This document shows positions 27,599-36,899 of a stretch of 64,000 nucleotides of DNA, piece after piece. The notes under the pieces are model-generated. The model was not told where the DNA came from and made no database searches. It saw only the letters and a program-made list of their open reading frames with translations. The stretch covers positions 286,669-350,668 of the forward strand of contig DHPR01000012.1 in the NCBI GenBank assembly GCA_002410925.1. Direction: 5' to 3'. Position 1 is the first letter of the stretch. Every line of letters starts with the position of its first letter. This DNA is from UBA5359 sp002410925 [NCBI: bacterium UBP13_UBA5359] (GTDB lineage: Bacteria > UBP13 > UBA5359). The position numbers and the translations under genes were made by a program.

Positions 27599-27640
27599 TT
27601 CCCGGCCATAGCAAGAGCTTCAAGAGGAGATAAAGAGAAC

Positions 27641-28537
27641 ATGCAGGATAGAGATAAGGCTACGGAGGCCAAATATAAAAGATTGATAAGCTTGCTGCAC
27701 GACCTGGGTGGCGTTGTCATAGCCTTTTCCGGAGGAGTGGACAGTACCTTGCTGACCAGGGTGGCCTTTGATGTTTTAGGAGATCGGGCGCTGGCAGTCA
27801 CGGCAGTCTCTTCTGTTTATACCGTTGAAGAGAATGAGGCTGCCGTTGCCATGGCTCGGCAGATAGGCATCAGGCATAGATTGTTGAAGACTGAAGTGAT
27901 GAGCGATGAGCGTTTTGTCTCCAATGCTCCGGAGCGTTGCTATTACTGTAAGAGGGCGCTTTTTCGCTCTTTGCGGCAGCTTGCCGATGAAGAGGGTTTG
28001 CCCTGGGTTATAGAGGGCAGCAATATAGATGATTTGCAGGATTTTCGTCCTGGCAGCAAGGCGGCAGCCGAAACAGGTGTCTGCAGCCCCATGGTGAAAG
28101 CCGGCCTGAACAAAGAGGATATTCGCCGCATCTCCCGGAAATTAGGCTTATCTACATGGAAGAAGCTCTCTATGGCCTGCCTGGCATCACGTATACCTTA
28201 CGGCACCAGATTGACCGTTGAGAACCTTCAGCGGGTGGCTCAGGCGGAGAAGTTGCTGTGTGGGCTGGGCTTCGGGCAGGTAAGGGTCCGAGATTACGGT
28301 TGTCTGGCCCGGATAGAGGTAGAGAAGGAAAAACTGCCGGAGGCACTGCGGCTTGCTGAAGAGATATTGCCCGGCTTGATAGCGCTGGGCTATAAATATG
28401 TTACTTTGGATCTGGCCGGCTTTCGTAGCGGCAGTATGAATCTGGTGCTGACAAACCGGAAGCGACAGTATATTTCCAGAACTCTTTCAAAGAGAGGGCA
28501 GAGATACAAACTGCTTCCAAGCAGACGAGGTGATTAA
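27641..28537 (+). CDS. larE: ATP-dependent sacrificial sulfur transferase LarE
   Basis: PP-loop enzyme of 298 residues that in known cases gives up a cysteine sulfur to build the nickel-pincer cofactor. The PP-loop is FSGGVDSTLLTRVA; ERCYYCKRALF and the region around the sulfur-donating cysteine, KKLSMACLASRIPYG, are present, though the usual Pro before that cysteine motif is Leu here. LarB and LarC are not in the window. GAGGAG precedes the ATG. It follows a ThiF-like gene. Confidence 0.85.
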   Translation: MQDRDKATEAKYKRLISLLHDLGGVVIAFSGGVDSTLLTRVAFDVLGDRALAVTAVSSVYTVEENEAAVAMARQIGIRHRLLKTEVMSDERFVSNAPERCYYCKRALFRSLRQLADEEGLPWVIEGSNIDDLQDFRPGSKAAAETGVCSPMVKAGLNKEDIRRISRKLGLSTWKKLSMACLASRIPYGTRLTVENLQRVAQAEKLLCGLGFGQVRVRDYGCLARIEVEKEKLPEALRLAEEILPGLIALGYKYVTLDLAGFRSGSMNLVLTNRKRQYISRTLSKRGQRYKLLPSRRGD

Positions 28538-28538
28538 A

Positions 28539-29579
28539 ATGTCGGTTACAACGGTTTTAGGATCGGTGAAGAGAGAAGAATTAGGGATCATTTTGCCTCA
28601 CGAGCATCTCTTTATTGACCTGACAAACCAATTCTCCGAAGTTGATGATCCCGAGGCCAGGCGTCGCAGCCGGGAAGCAATTTCTTTGCAGAATTATGGG
28701 TATCTTAGAAGGAATCCGTATGCTCTTAAAGAGAACCTGATTATGGATGACCCGGCAGTTATGGCAGAGGAAGCGTTCTATTTCAAGCGTGCCGGCGGCT
28801 CTACCATAGTAGATTGCACATCCGTAGGTATAAACCGGTCGCCGCTGAAGCTAAAGGCTCTGGCGGAAGAGACCGGATTGAATATTATAGCAGGGTGCGG
28901 CTATTATACGCAGGATACGCATCCGGATGAAATGGCGGAATGGGCTGAGGAACAAATTGCTGCAAAGATGGTAAGAGATCTCTGTGAAGGCATTGGAGAT
29001 ACCGGCATCCGTGCCGGAGTCATCGGCGAAATAGGTACCGGTGCTCCAATTCATCCGAACGAGATAAAATCCTTGCGGGCGGCTGCTCTGGCGCACAGGC
29101 AGACCGGTGCTCCAATACAGATACATACATATCCCTGGGGCACCACCGGCCTTGAGGTCCTGGATATTCTGGCAGCTTTGGACGTAGATCCGGCTCGGGT
29201 GGTTATCTGCCATATCGATGTGGTGTTTAACATACCATATATAAAAGAGCTTTTACGGCGAGGTGCTTATGTAGAGTTCGATAATTTCGGTAAGGAATTC
29301 TACATCGACAGCAAAGATCGTCTGGGATTCACCGGTGGTGTCTTTGCTACCGATCTGGAGAGAGTACGAGTCATCAAAGAGCTTGTGGCGGCAGGTTTTG
29401 AAAAACGTATACTCATTACCAACGACCTTTGTCTTAGACAGATGCTGCATCGTTACGGCGGGTGGGGCTATGATCATATCCTTTCCCATATTTTGCCGAT
29501 GATGATGGACGAGGGCATTGCGGAGGGTATTGCTCGGTCCATGACACAGGATAATCCTGCCGACTGGTTGTGTCCATAA
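28539..29579 (+). CDS. Phosphotriesterase-family metal-dependent hydrolase
   Basis: Amidohydrolase-superfamily TIM barrel of 346 residues. Metal ligands visible: the HxH in LPHEHLF, His in QIHTYPWG, His in ICHIDV, and Asp in ITNDLC. The position of the bridging carboxylated Lys of phosphotriesterase is Glu (VIGEIGTG), as in the E. coli PHP subfamily; such proteins are often lactonases or of unknown function. ATG at 28539 with GAGG 8 nt upstream. The sugar kinase that follows has its own promoter but suggests a carbohydrate role. Confidence 0.8.
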   Translation: MSVTTVLGSVKREELGIILPHEHLFIDLTNQFSEVDDPEARRRSREAISLQNYGYLRRNPYALKENLIMDDPAVMAEEAFYFKRAGGSTIVDCTSVGINRSPLKLKALAEETGLNIIAGCGYYTQDTHPDEMAEWAEEQIAAKMVRDLCEGIGDTGIRAGVIGEIGTGAPIHPNEIKSLRAAALAHRQTGAPIQIHTYPWGTTGLEVLDILAALDVDPARVVICHIDVVFNIPYIKELLRRGAYVEFDNFGKEFYIDSKDRLGFTGGVFATDLERVRVIKELVAAGFEKRILITNDLCLRQMLHRYGGWGYDHILSHILPMMMDEGIAEGIARSMTQDNPADWLCP

Positions 29580-29626
29580 AATGAAGACAGCGTTCTCAAC
29601 AGGGTTTTTCTTCTTTGCCAATCAGG

Positions 29627-29655
29627 TTGACAATATCTGCTTTGCTCGGTAATAT
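29627..29655 (+). promoter_or_regulatory. Sigma-A-type promoter of the PfkB kinase gene
   Basis: TTGACA (29627-29632) is spaced 17 bp from TAATAT (29650-29655). Transcription would begin about 130 bp before the kinase start, leaving a long leader. Confidence 0.7.
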
Positions 29656-29666
29656 TTACAAGGGTT

Positions 29667-29707
29667 AGCCTGCAGTTTGAATGCACTTTTAAAAGAGCAT
29701 GTAGGCT
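29667..29707 (+). promoter_or_regulatory. Structured leader hairpin of the kinase mRNA
   Basis: AGCCTGCA (29667-29674) pairs with TGTAGGCT (29700-29707), and inside it TGC-A-CTTTT pairs with AAAAG-A-GCA. There is no T-run after it, so it is not a terminator. Its position in the leader suggests mRNA stabilisation or regulation. Confidence 0.35.
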
Positions 29708-29792
29708 GAGGGAGAGCGCCAGAGTATAATTTCTTAACTATCTTCAGCTATAAAAGCAAATAAAAGAAAAAGAAATGGAGAGGGATATTATC

Positions 29793-30872
29793 ATGAGTAT
29801 TGAACTGAAGAAAGATTGCCGGTACAGCCTTGTTGTTCCCACCAGTATAGGTATTCGTCTGACGCCGGCTAACGGCCAGCCGATGCATTGCAGCAAGAAC
29901 CTTATTATGCAGGCAACCAGTGCGGAAACAAATGTGGCCAGCATATCGTCATATCTAGGCCTGCCGGTAAAGGTCCTGACAACATTCGTTAAAGATAGTC
30001 CGATAGCAAGATTTATCAAAGATGACCTTGCCAGCCGCCATATGGATTATGAAGGGCCTGAAGTGGAGCAAGGCGGCCCATGGGGTTATCGCCACCAGTT
30101 CAATCTTGCCGATAGCGGCTATGGCAGCCGGGGGCCTCGTGTTCATAATGACCGTGCGGGCGAGGTCGGCAGGACTTTGAATGTCAAGGACTTTGATCCG
30201 GATCGTATCTTCGGGCAGGAAGGGGTGCAAATAATGCATCTCTCCGGGCTTATCGCAGCCCTATCTCCGGAGACCGGTGTCTTCTGTCTGGAGCTGGCCA
30301 GGGCAGCCAAAAAATATGGTACGCGTATCTCTTTTGACCTCAATCACCGGGCCTCTTTCTGGATCAATCGTGAGGAAGAGCTTCATAGGATATTCACGGA
30401 GATTGCAGGGATTGCGGATATTCTGATAGGCAATGAAGAGGATTTTCAGCTCTGTTTGGGTATCGATGGGCCTGAGGCAGGCGGCAAAGATATCAAAGCC
30501 AAGATTGAAAATTTCAAAGGCATGATAAACCGTGTCAAAAAGAATTTTTCTAATGCCACGGTTTTTGCCACGACATTACGCCAGGTTATCAGTGCCAACC
30601 ACCATCTGTGGGGGGCCATTTTGTCTGAAGGTGATGATTGGCATATTGTTGAGCCTCGCGACATAACCGTTTTGGACCGCATAGGCGGCGGTGATGGTTT
30701 TGTGGGTGGTATGCTCTATGCCATTTTGAGAAACTGGGAGCCGCAGAAGTGGGTGCAGTTTGCCTGGGCTACCGGAGCACTGGCAACCACCATGCTGACC
30801 GATTATGCTCAGCCCGCAGATGAAGAACAGGTTTGGAGCATCTGGAAAGGGAACGCACGCGTCAGAAGATAA
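29793..30872 (+). CDS. PfkB-family sugar kinase (2-keto-3-deoxygluconate kinase-like)
   Basis: Ribokinase-fold kinase of about 359 residues. The substrate-binding region SFDLNHRASFW resembles the DxNxR of 2-keto-3-deoxygluconate kinases, and the catalytic Asp lies in the anion-hole motif IGGGDGFVGGMLYA. ATG at 29793 with GAGGG 8 nt upstream; the ATG at 29775 overlaps that site. No other Entner-Doudoroff or uronate gene is in the window, so the substrate is inferred from motif similarity only. Confidence 0.8.
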   Translation: MSIELKKDCRYSLVVPTSIGIRLTPANGQPMHCSKNLIMQATSAETNVASISSYLGLPVKVLTTFVKDSPIARFIKDDLASRHMDYEGPEVEQGGPWGYRHQFNLADSGYGSRGPRVHNDRAGEVGRTLNVKDFDPDRIFGQEGVQIMHLSGLIAALSPETGVFCLELARAAKKYGTRISFDLNHRASFWINREEELHRIFTEIAGIADILIGNEEDFQLCLGIDGPEAGGKDIKAKIENFKGMINRVKKNFSNATVFATTLRQVISANHHLWGAILSEGDDWHIVEPRDITVLDRIGGGDGFVGGMLYAILRNWEPQKWVQFAWATGALATTMLTDYAQPADEEQVWSIWKGNARVRR

Positions 30873-31057
30873 TGGCCTATCATCATAGTATCGGCACAGC
30901 GGCTGTCTGCGACCGGGGAGGATATGAAAGCGGCGTTAGTACTGCAGGGCTGCAATCGGAAGAGATATTGAAAGAGGCAAAAGCTCTTTTGTTGCTCAAA
31001 GATCGAGCGCCTGAAGATATAGACGAAAAGGCCGGTAGAGCTCTCTCTTGCCTTTGA
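30872..31057 (+). CDS. Possible small protein coupled to the kinase gene
   Basis: A 61-residue frame whose ATG overlaps the kinase stop (TAATG). It reads MAYHHSIGTAAVCDRGGYES and then a Lys/Glu/Leu-rich helix. Not recognised; it may be a genuine coupled small gene or chance. Confidence 0.3.
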   Translation: MAYHHSIGTAAVCDRGGYESGVSTAGLQSEEILKEAKALLLLKDRAPEDIDEKAGRALSCL

Positions 31058-31191
31058 TGAAGAAGCTGAAAAGAAGACGATAACGAGAAGGAAGATAGCG
31101 TTTTGTGCTGCGGAGCAGCACGATGCTTCTGCCTGATAACGGATACTTCTTGTTGTTGGCGGCTACGAGGTATTTTCTTCTGAGCAGGCGG

Positions 31192-31232
31192 CGAACACCC
31201 GTTTGTTCTTTTCCGGGCTTTTCTGTTATAAT
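31192..31232 (+). promoter_or_regulatory. LexA operator (SOS box) and lexA promoter
   Basis: CGAACACCCGTTTG (31192-31205) fits the Gram-positive LexA operator CGAAC-N4-GTTYG. It overlaps the -35 region (TTGTTC, 31203-31208), and the -10 is a perfect TATAAT (31227-31232). This predicts autoregulation of lexA. Confidence 0.85.
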
Positions 31233-31252
31233 AGGCTCGAGAGGAGCTATAA

Positions 31253-31858
31253 ATGGATAATCTCAGTCAGCGACAGCGTCTGATTCTGGACGTTATCAAG
31301 CAGAGCATGGAGAAGCGGGGGTATCCACCTACTGTAAGAGAGATAGGAGCGGCCGTTGGCTTGCGTTCCACTTGTACGGTGCACAAGCATCTGAACTCTT
31401 TGGAACAAAAGGGATATATCCGGCGCAACCCGCTGATTTCACGCTCTGTGATGCTGGCTGAAGATTCGCTGACTCGCAAAGCGGAGGTAGCTGAACTGCC
31501 TTTGGTCGGGCGTGTAGCTGCCGGCGTTCCTCTGCTGGCAGCAGAGAATGTGGAGGAGATGGTGCCGCTGCCATTGACCATTACCGGGGGGCATGATGCT
31601 TTTGTACTTAGAGTAGTGGGCGAAAGCATGATCGGTGACGGTTTGCTGGATGGCGATTATGTAGTTGTGGCTCGTCAGCAGACGGCTGTGAACGGTGATC
31701 TGGTCGTGGCTCTGATAGGGGAGGAAGCTACCATCAAGCGCTTTTACCTGGAAGCCGAGATGGTACGGTTGCAGCCATCCAACCCGGTGTTTCAGCCGAT
31801 TCTATTACGGGATGTGACTATTTTGGGAAAGGTGATCGCCTCCTATCGAGTGTATTGA
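31253..31858 (+). CDS. lexA: LexA repressor
   Basis: SOS-response repressor, 201 residues. The N-terminal winged helix (SQRQRLILDVIKQSMEKRGY, PTVREIGAAVGLRSTCTVHKHL) is followed by the self-cleavage site VAAGVPL, the catalytic Ser in GESMIGDGLLDGD and Lys in EEATIKRFY. All residues for autoproteolysis are present. ATG with GAGGAG upstream, directly behind its own SOS box. A terminator follows. Confidence 0.98.
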   Translation: MDNLSQRQRLILDVIKQSMEKRGYPPTVREIGAAVGLRSTCTVHKHLNSLEQKGYIRRNPLISRSVMLAEDSLTRKAEVAELPLVGRVAAGVPLLAAENVEEMVPLPLTITGGHDAFVLRVVGESMIGDGLLDGDYVVVARQQTAVNGDLVVALIGEEATIKRFYLEAEMVRLQPSNPVFQPILLRDVTILGKVIASYRVY

Positions 31859-31924
31859 TTGCTCGCTGGAGCAGACCGCTTCATACTTTCCGGTAAGCAT
31901 TTTGCAGGGAACAACATCATCTGT

Positions 31925-31957
31925 AACCCTCCTTTGCCAAGGCTACGGAGGGTTTTT
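31925..31957 (+). terminator. Intrinsic terminator after lexA
   Basis: AACCCTCC (31925-31932) pairs with GGAGGGTT (31947-31954), followed by TTT. The roughly 300-bp spacer to ilvE otherwise shows no gene I can support. Confidence 0.85.
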
Positions 31958-32161
31958 AATTATTATGGCAGCAGAATTCTTGGAATAAGAATTAGGGAAA
32001 GGGAAGTTACTCCCGGGGGTAGAATAAAGTATAGTATCGGAGTTCAGAGGTTCAAGGACGCCCTGCAGGCTGCTGAAGTCTTCTTCATAACTGGCTTTTA
32101 CGGTGAACTGTGAATCTGGAACGATAGCTGAAAGGCATAATTTATGGCAGGAGTGGTAAGA

Positions 32162-33040
32162 ATGGGCTTACAGATCTATGTGAATGGTCATTATTATGAT
32201 GAAGAGGAGGCTAAAATCTCTGTGTTTGACCACGGTTTCCTTTATGGAGACGGGGTCTTCGAAGGTATAAGGGCTTATAACGGTCGGGTTTTCCGTTTAA
32301 AAGAGCATATCGTTCGTTTATACCGGTCAGCAAAATCAATTGCTTTGGATATATCTATGTCTATGGAAGAGATGGAAGCGGCTTTATTGGAAACGTTGCG
32401 GCGCAACGAGTTGAAAAATGCCTATATCAGGCTGGTGGTCTCCCGTGGCAAGGGGGATTTGGGCCTCGATCCCCGAAAATGTTCCAAGCCAACGATAGTT
32501 ATTATCGCTCATCGGATAACGCTCTATCCGGAGGAAACATATAGGGATGGTCTGGAAGTAAGAACCCTCTGTACCAGACGTAGTCTGGCCGAGGCACTGA
32601 ATCCTGCCATCAAATCGCTGAATTACCTCAACAACATTCTGGCTAAGATAGAGGTTATCAATGCGGGATTGCTGGAAGGCATTATGTTGAATAATCAGGG
32701 ATATATCGCTGAAGCTACGGGAGACAATGTTTTCATTTACAAGGACAATGTGCTTCTGACGCCTCCTCCATCGGTCGGTATTCTGGAAGGAGTGACTCGC
32801 GGCGCAGTTATGGAGCTGGCTCGGGAAATGGGAGTGGATGTCAGAGAAGAGCTCTTTACGCAGCATGATATATATATTGCCGAGGAGGCTTTTCTTACAG
32901 GAACTGCAGCGGAGATTATACCTGTCGTCAAGGTGGATGGTCGCAGTATAGGCAAAGGATGCCCCGGCAGTATAACGATGGAGCTTATCTCACGCTACAG
33001 GACATTGGCTAACAGTACGGGAACGGAGATATACGCATAG
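32162..33040 (+). CDS. ilvE: Branched-chain amino acid aminotransferase (class IV)
   Basis: PLP-dependent fold-type IV transaminase, 292 residues, last step of Ile/Leu/Val synthesis. Typical segments are SVFDHGFLYGDGVFEGIRAY, the PLP-lysine region AIKSLNYLNNILA, EATGDNVF and LTGTAAEIIPV. D-amino-acid transaminases share the fold, but length and motifs favour IlvE. ATG at 32162 has GGAG 8 nt upstream; 32144 is an alternative. It lies 13 bp before clpC. Confidence 0.92.
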   Translation: MGLQIYVNGHYYDEEEAKISVFDHGFLYGDGVFEGIRAYNGRVFRLKEHIVRLYRSAKSIALDISMSMEEMEAALLETLRRNELKNAYIRLVVSRGKGDLGLDPRKCSKPTIVIIAHRITLYPEETYRDGLEVRTLCTRRSLAEALNPAIKSLNYLNNILAKIEVINAGLLEGIMLNNQGYIAEATGDNVFIYKDNVLLTPPPSVGILEGVTRGAVMELAREMGVDVREELFTQHDIYIAEEAFLTGTAAEIIPVVKVDGRSIGKGCPGSITMELISRYRTLANSTGTEIYA

Positions 33041-33053
33041 GGAGGAATGCTAT

Positions 33054-35543
33054 GTGTGGCAGAGGTTCACTGAGAAGGCTAAGAAAATAATTGTTCTGGC
33101 CCAGGATGAAGCACAGAAACTGGGATGTGCCTATGTAGGCACGGAGCATTTATTGTTGGGCATCCTTCGTGAAGGCGAGAGCCTGGCGGCGAAGATGCTG
33201 CTAAGCGGCGGCATGTCGCTGGAAACGACGCGCTTTGAAGTGGAGCATATCGCCGGCAAGGAGCATAATTCGCTGGAAAAGGAGATGACCTTTACGCCGC
33301 GTTCCAAGAAGGTGCTGGAGCTAGCCTTTGATGAAGCTCGTCAGCTAAGCCATAACTACATCGATGCCGAACACCTCTTTTTGGGGATACTTCGTGAAAG
33401 GGAGGAATCTTTTCGCGAGGGGAAGGGAGAAGGTGTAGCTACAAAGGCATTGGTTAACCTCGGCCAGGATGTGGATAGATTGCGCTGGCAGTTGATGCAA
33501 TTGATGCAGGAGGGCGGAACATCCGTATCGCCGGCGCGGACCAAGGCAAAAACGCCCACTTTGGATGAATTCGGACGTGATCTGACGGCTCTGGCTCGGG
33601 AGAACAGGTTGGATCCGGTAGTGGGGCGGGAGCGAGAGATAGAGAGAGTTTTGCAGATATTATCCCGCCGGACTAAGAACAACCCGGCTCTTATAGGCGA
33701 GCCGGGGGTGGGAAAAACGGCTATTGCGGAAGGCCTGGCTCAACGTATTATTAAAGAGGAAGTTCCCGATCTTCTTCATAATAAGCGAGTGGTAACCCTG
33801 GATCTGGCGGCCATGGTTGCCGGAACTAAATATAGAGGCGAATTTGAAGAGCGCCTTAAAAAAGTCCTGGATGAGATACGTAAAGCGGCCGGCGAAGTGA
33901 TTGTATTCATCGATGAGTTGCATACGCTGGTCGGCGCGGGGGCGGCGGAGGGAGCCATGGATGCAGCTTCCATCATCAAACCGATGCTGGCAAGAGGGGA
34001 GTTGCAGTGCATAGGGGCCACCACGCTTACCGAGTATCGTAAATATGTGGAAAAGGACAGTGCTCTGGAACGACGTTTCCAGCCGGTCAAGGTGGGAGAG
34101 CCGACAGTAGAGGAGACTCTTCAAATATTGAGAGGGCTGCGTGATAGATATGAAGCTCATCATCGCTTGAAGATCAGTGATGATGCATTAAGCGCTGCAG
34201 CTGTCCTGGCTGAAAGATACATTGCCGATAGATTTCTGCCGGATAAGGCCATTGATTTGATGGATGAAGCGGCATCTCGCCTGCGGCTCTCTTTCAGTGT
34301 AGCACCACCCGAATTACAGCAGATAGATAGGGAGCTGCAACATCTTCAGCAGGAGAAGGAGGCCTCTGTTCGGGCGCAGGAATTTGAAAAGGCTGCTGAG
34401 CTCCGAGATCATGAAGACAAGCTGCGTCTGCGTCGCAGCGAATTGCAGGCAACTTGGAAGAAGAACAAGGGCGTGGTCAGAGCCACGGTTACGGCTGAGG
34501 AGGTTTCTCAGGTTGTAGCTACCTGGACCGGTATACCGGTGACCAAGCTTAATGAAGAGGAATCCCAGCGTTTGCTGGAAATGGCAGCCGTTCTGAAAAA
34601 CAGAATCATCGGTCAGGATGAAGCGGTGGATGTTGTCTGCCGAGCGGTGCGTCGCTCCCGGGCCGGGCTACGTGATCCCAAACGCCCGGCGGCGTCGCTT
34701 ATCTTTGTTGGACCCACCGGAGTTGGGAAGACAGAGCTGGCCAGAGCTCTGGCAGAGTATTTATTTGGGAATGAAGAAGCTATAATCAGAGTAGATATGA
34801 GCGAGTATATGGAGAAGCATACCGTCTCCCGTCTGGTGGGATCACCTCCCGGATACGTGGGATATGACGAGGGAGGCCAGCTTACCGAAGCCGTCAGGAG
34901 AAGGCCATATTCCGTAGTGCTCCTGGATGAGATAGAGAAGGCCCATCCCGATGTTTTCAATATCCTGCTGCAGGTTATGGAGGATGGCAGGCTGACCGAT
35001 GCTCATGGCAGAGTAGTAAGCTTCAAGAACACCATTGTTATCATGACTTCCAATTTAGGATTGCAGGAAATGCATGCTCGCTCTGTAGGCTTCAAGGCGC
35101 TTCAAGAGGAGCGGATTATCGATGAAAAACAGCGCTATAATAGTATGAAGCGACATGTTATGGAAGAGGTAAAGAAGACCTTCCGGCCCGAATTTTTGAA
35201 TAGAGTGGATGAAACGGTGGTTTTCAATTATCTTTCACCGCTGGAGATAGAGGGTATCGTGGAGCTTATGGTAGCTGAAGTGGAGACGAGGGTAAAGGCT
35301 CATGGCTACGATATATGCATAGGCGAGGAGGTTAAGAAATTAATAGCTCATGAGGGCTTTGATCCTGCCTACGGTGCCCGCCCGTTACGCAGAGCTATTC
35401 AACAATTGCTGGAGGATCCGCTCTCTGAAGAAATCCTTCGCGGTACATTCGCAGATGGCGATATGATAGAGGTTGAAACGGAGGAAGCAAAGGTGGTATT
35501 CAAGAAGGAATGCCGAGAAGGGGCAGGTCTTTCTGCAGGATAA
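33054..35543 (+). CDS. clpC: ATP-dependent Clp protease ATP-binding subunit ClpC
   Basis: HSP100 unfoldase, 829 residues. Two N-terminal Clp_N repeats, first AAA+ module with [13 protein letters not shown], a UVR/middle domain rich in Glu and Lys, and a second AAA+ module with [13 protein letters not shown]. The [10 protein letters not shown] segment corresponds to the ClpP-binding loop. Starts at GTG, GGAGG 8 nt upstream. In many Firmicutes clpC follows ctsR-mcsA-mcsB; here ilvE precedes it and those genes are absent, while radA-disA still follow. Confidence 0.97.
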   Translation: MWQRFTEKAKKIIVLAQDEAQKLGCAYVGTEHLLLGILREGESLAAKMLLSGGMSLETTRFEVEHIAGKEHNSLEKEMTFTPRSKKVLELAFDEARQLSHNYIDAEHLFLGILREREESFREGKGEGVATKALVNLGQDVDRLRWQLMQLMQEGGTSVSPARTKAKTPTLDEFGRDLTALARENRLDPVVGREREIERVLQILSRRTKNNPALIGEPGVGKTAIAEGLAQRIIKEEVPDLLHNKRVVTLDLAAMVAGTKYRGEFEERLKKVLDEIRKAAGEVIVFIDELHTLVGAGAAEGAMDAASIIKPMLARGELQCIGATTLTEYRKYVEKDSALERRFQPVKVGEPTVEETLQILRGLRDRYEAHHRLKISDDALSAAAVLAERYIADRFLPDKAIDLMDEAASRLRLSFSVAPPELQQIDRELQHLQQEKEASVRAQEFEKAAELRDHEDKLRLRRSELQATWKKNKGVVRATVTAEEVSQVVATWTGIPVTKLNEEESQRLLEMAAVLKNRIIGQDEAVDVVCRAVRRSRAGLRDPKRPAASLIFVGPTGVGKTELARALAEYLFGNEEAIIRVDMSEYMEKHTVSRLVGSPPGYVGYDEGGQLTEAVRRRPYSVVLLDEIEKAHPDVFNILLQVMEDGRLTDAHGRVVSFKNTIVIMTSNLGLQEMHARSVGFKALQEERIIDEKQRYNSMKRHVMEEVKKTFRPEFLNRVDETVVFNYLSPLEIEGIVELMVAEVETRVKAHGYDICIGEEVKKLIAHEGFDPAYGARPLRRAIQQLLEDPLSEEILRGTFADGDMIEVETEEAKVVFKKECREGAGLSAG

Positions 35544-36899
35544 ATGGTGAAAATAAATAGCAAATATGTGTGCCAGGAATGTGGGTATGAAAGTGTGCGC
35601 TGGCTGGGACGCTGCCCCGGTTGTCGAACATGGAGCTCTATGGTGGAAGAGTTGCCGCTTAGAGTCGCAGGGAATATGGGGAGTGGAGACATTCAGGATC
35701 CCTTACCGTTGAGCGATGTCAAGACGGGCGAAGGCTCGCGTTTGCCTACCGGATTATCGGAGTTTGATCGTGTGCTGGGAGGAGGAATTGTTTCCGGTTC
35801 ACTGGTTCTTATCGGAGGCGATCCCGGCATAGGCAAATCGACGCTTCTGCTTCAAACCGCCTGGTTGGCCGGCACAGGTTGTGGGAGAGTTCTATATGTT
35901 TCCGGAGAAGAATCTGCTCAGCAGACCAGAATGAGGGCTGAGCGTCTGGGTGCTTGCTCGGAAAATATTTATATATTACCGGAAAACGATCTGGATAATA
36001 TCGAGGTGCAAACGAGAAGGGTTACCCCGGGGCTCTTAATGGTGGACTCTATCCAGACCATCTACAATCCCGGTTTGCCATCTGCACCGGGTAGCGTTTC
36101 TCAGGTGCGGGATTGTACCGCACGATTGATGCGCCTGGGAAAGGGATTGGGGATACCTGTTTTTATTGTTGGGCATGTCACCAAAGATGGAAGTTTGGCG
36201 GGTCCCAGAGTCTTGGAGCATATGGTGGATACGGTGCTCTATTTTGAGGGCGAAAAGTATAATAGTTATCGCCTGCTCAGGGCTATCAAAAATCGTTTCG
36301 GGTCTACCAATGAACTGGGAGTCTTTGAGATGACGGATGGTGGCTTAAGGGAGGTATCCGATGCGGCCGGACTCTTTCTACCGGAGCGCAAGAGCGGTAT
36401 ACCCGGCTCTTCCGTTGTAGCAGTGATGGAAGGCACCAGGGCTATGTTGGTAGAAGCGCAGGCTCTGGTATGTCCAACCGGATTTGGAACTCCGCGACGT
36501 TTGGCTACAGGGATGGATCATAACCGTCTTTCCATGCTTCTGGCTGTGCTGGAAAAGAGGATAGGCTTTCATATGTCGCAGGAGGATGTTTATTTAAATA
36601 TAGCGGGGGGGATCAAGGTAGATGAGCCGGCTGTAGATCTGGGAGTTGCTCTGGCCGTGGCTTCAAGTCATCGTGATATTCCTCTGCGCTGTGATAGTGT
36701 CTTTATTGGAGAGATAGGCCTTACCGGTGAAATCAGGTCTGTCAGGCAGATTGATATGCGTTTGCGAGAGGCATCCAGGTTGGGCTTCAGCAGAGCGATA
36801 ATTCCGCCCGGAGAGAACCGCTGCGGGCATATCGATAATATAGAGGTGATAGAAACCGGTTATCTGGAAGATGCGTTGGAGGTAGCTCTTGGTGGATGA
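35544..36899 (+). CDS. radA: DNA repair protein RadA (Sms)
   Basis: RecA-like helicase that promotes branch migration, 451 residues. N-terminal zinc finger CQECGYESVRWLGRCPGC, Walker A GGDPGIGKSTLL, the RadA-specific KNRFGSTNELG motif and a C-terminal Lon-protease-like domain (VYLNIAGGIKVDEPAVDLG). The ATG abuts the clpC stop. Confidence 0.97.
   Translation: MVKINSKYVCQECGYESVRWLGRCPGCRTWSSMVEELPLRVAGNMGSGDIQDPLPLSDVKTGEGSRLPTGLSEFDRVLGGGIVSGSLVLIGGDPGIGKSTLLLQTAWLAGTGCGRVLYVSGEESAQQTRMRAERLGACSENIYILPENDLDNIEVQTRRVTPGLLMVDSIQTIYNPGLPSAPGSVSQVRDCTARLMRLGKGLGIPVFIVGHVTKDGSLAGPRVLEHMVDTVLYFEGEKYNSYRLLRAIKNRFGSTNELGVFEMTDGGLREVSDAAGLFLPERKSGIPGSSVVAVMEGTRAMLVEAQALVCPTGFGTPRRLATGMDHNRLSMLLAVLEKRIGFHMSQEDVYLNIAGGIKVDEPAVDLGVALAVASSHRDIPLRCDSVFIGEIGLTGEIRSVRQIDMRLREASRLGFSRAIIPPGENRCGHIDNIEVIETGYLEDALEVALGG

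Noticed and set aside
31105-31121. GTGCTGC-GGA-GCAGCAC hairpin before lexA considered as a terminator
   Set aside because: No T-run follows on either strand in the needed place; kept only as an unexplained hairpin.
31859-32113. 84-codon frame directly after lexA
   Set aside because: The lexA terminator hairpin lies inside it and it lacks a start site; read as spacer.
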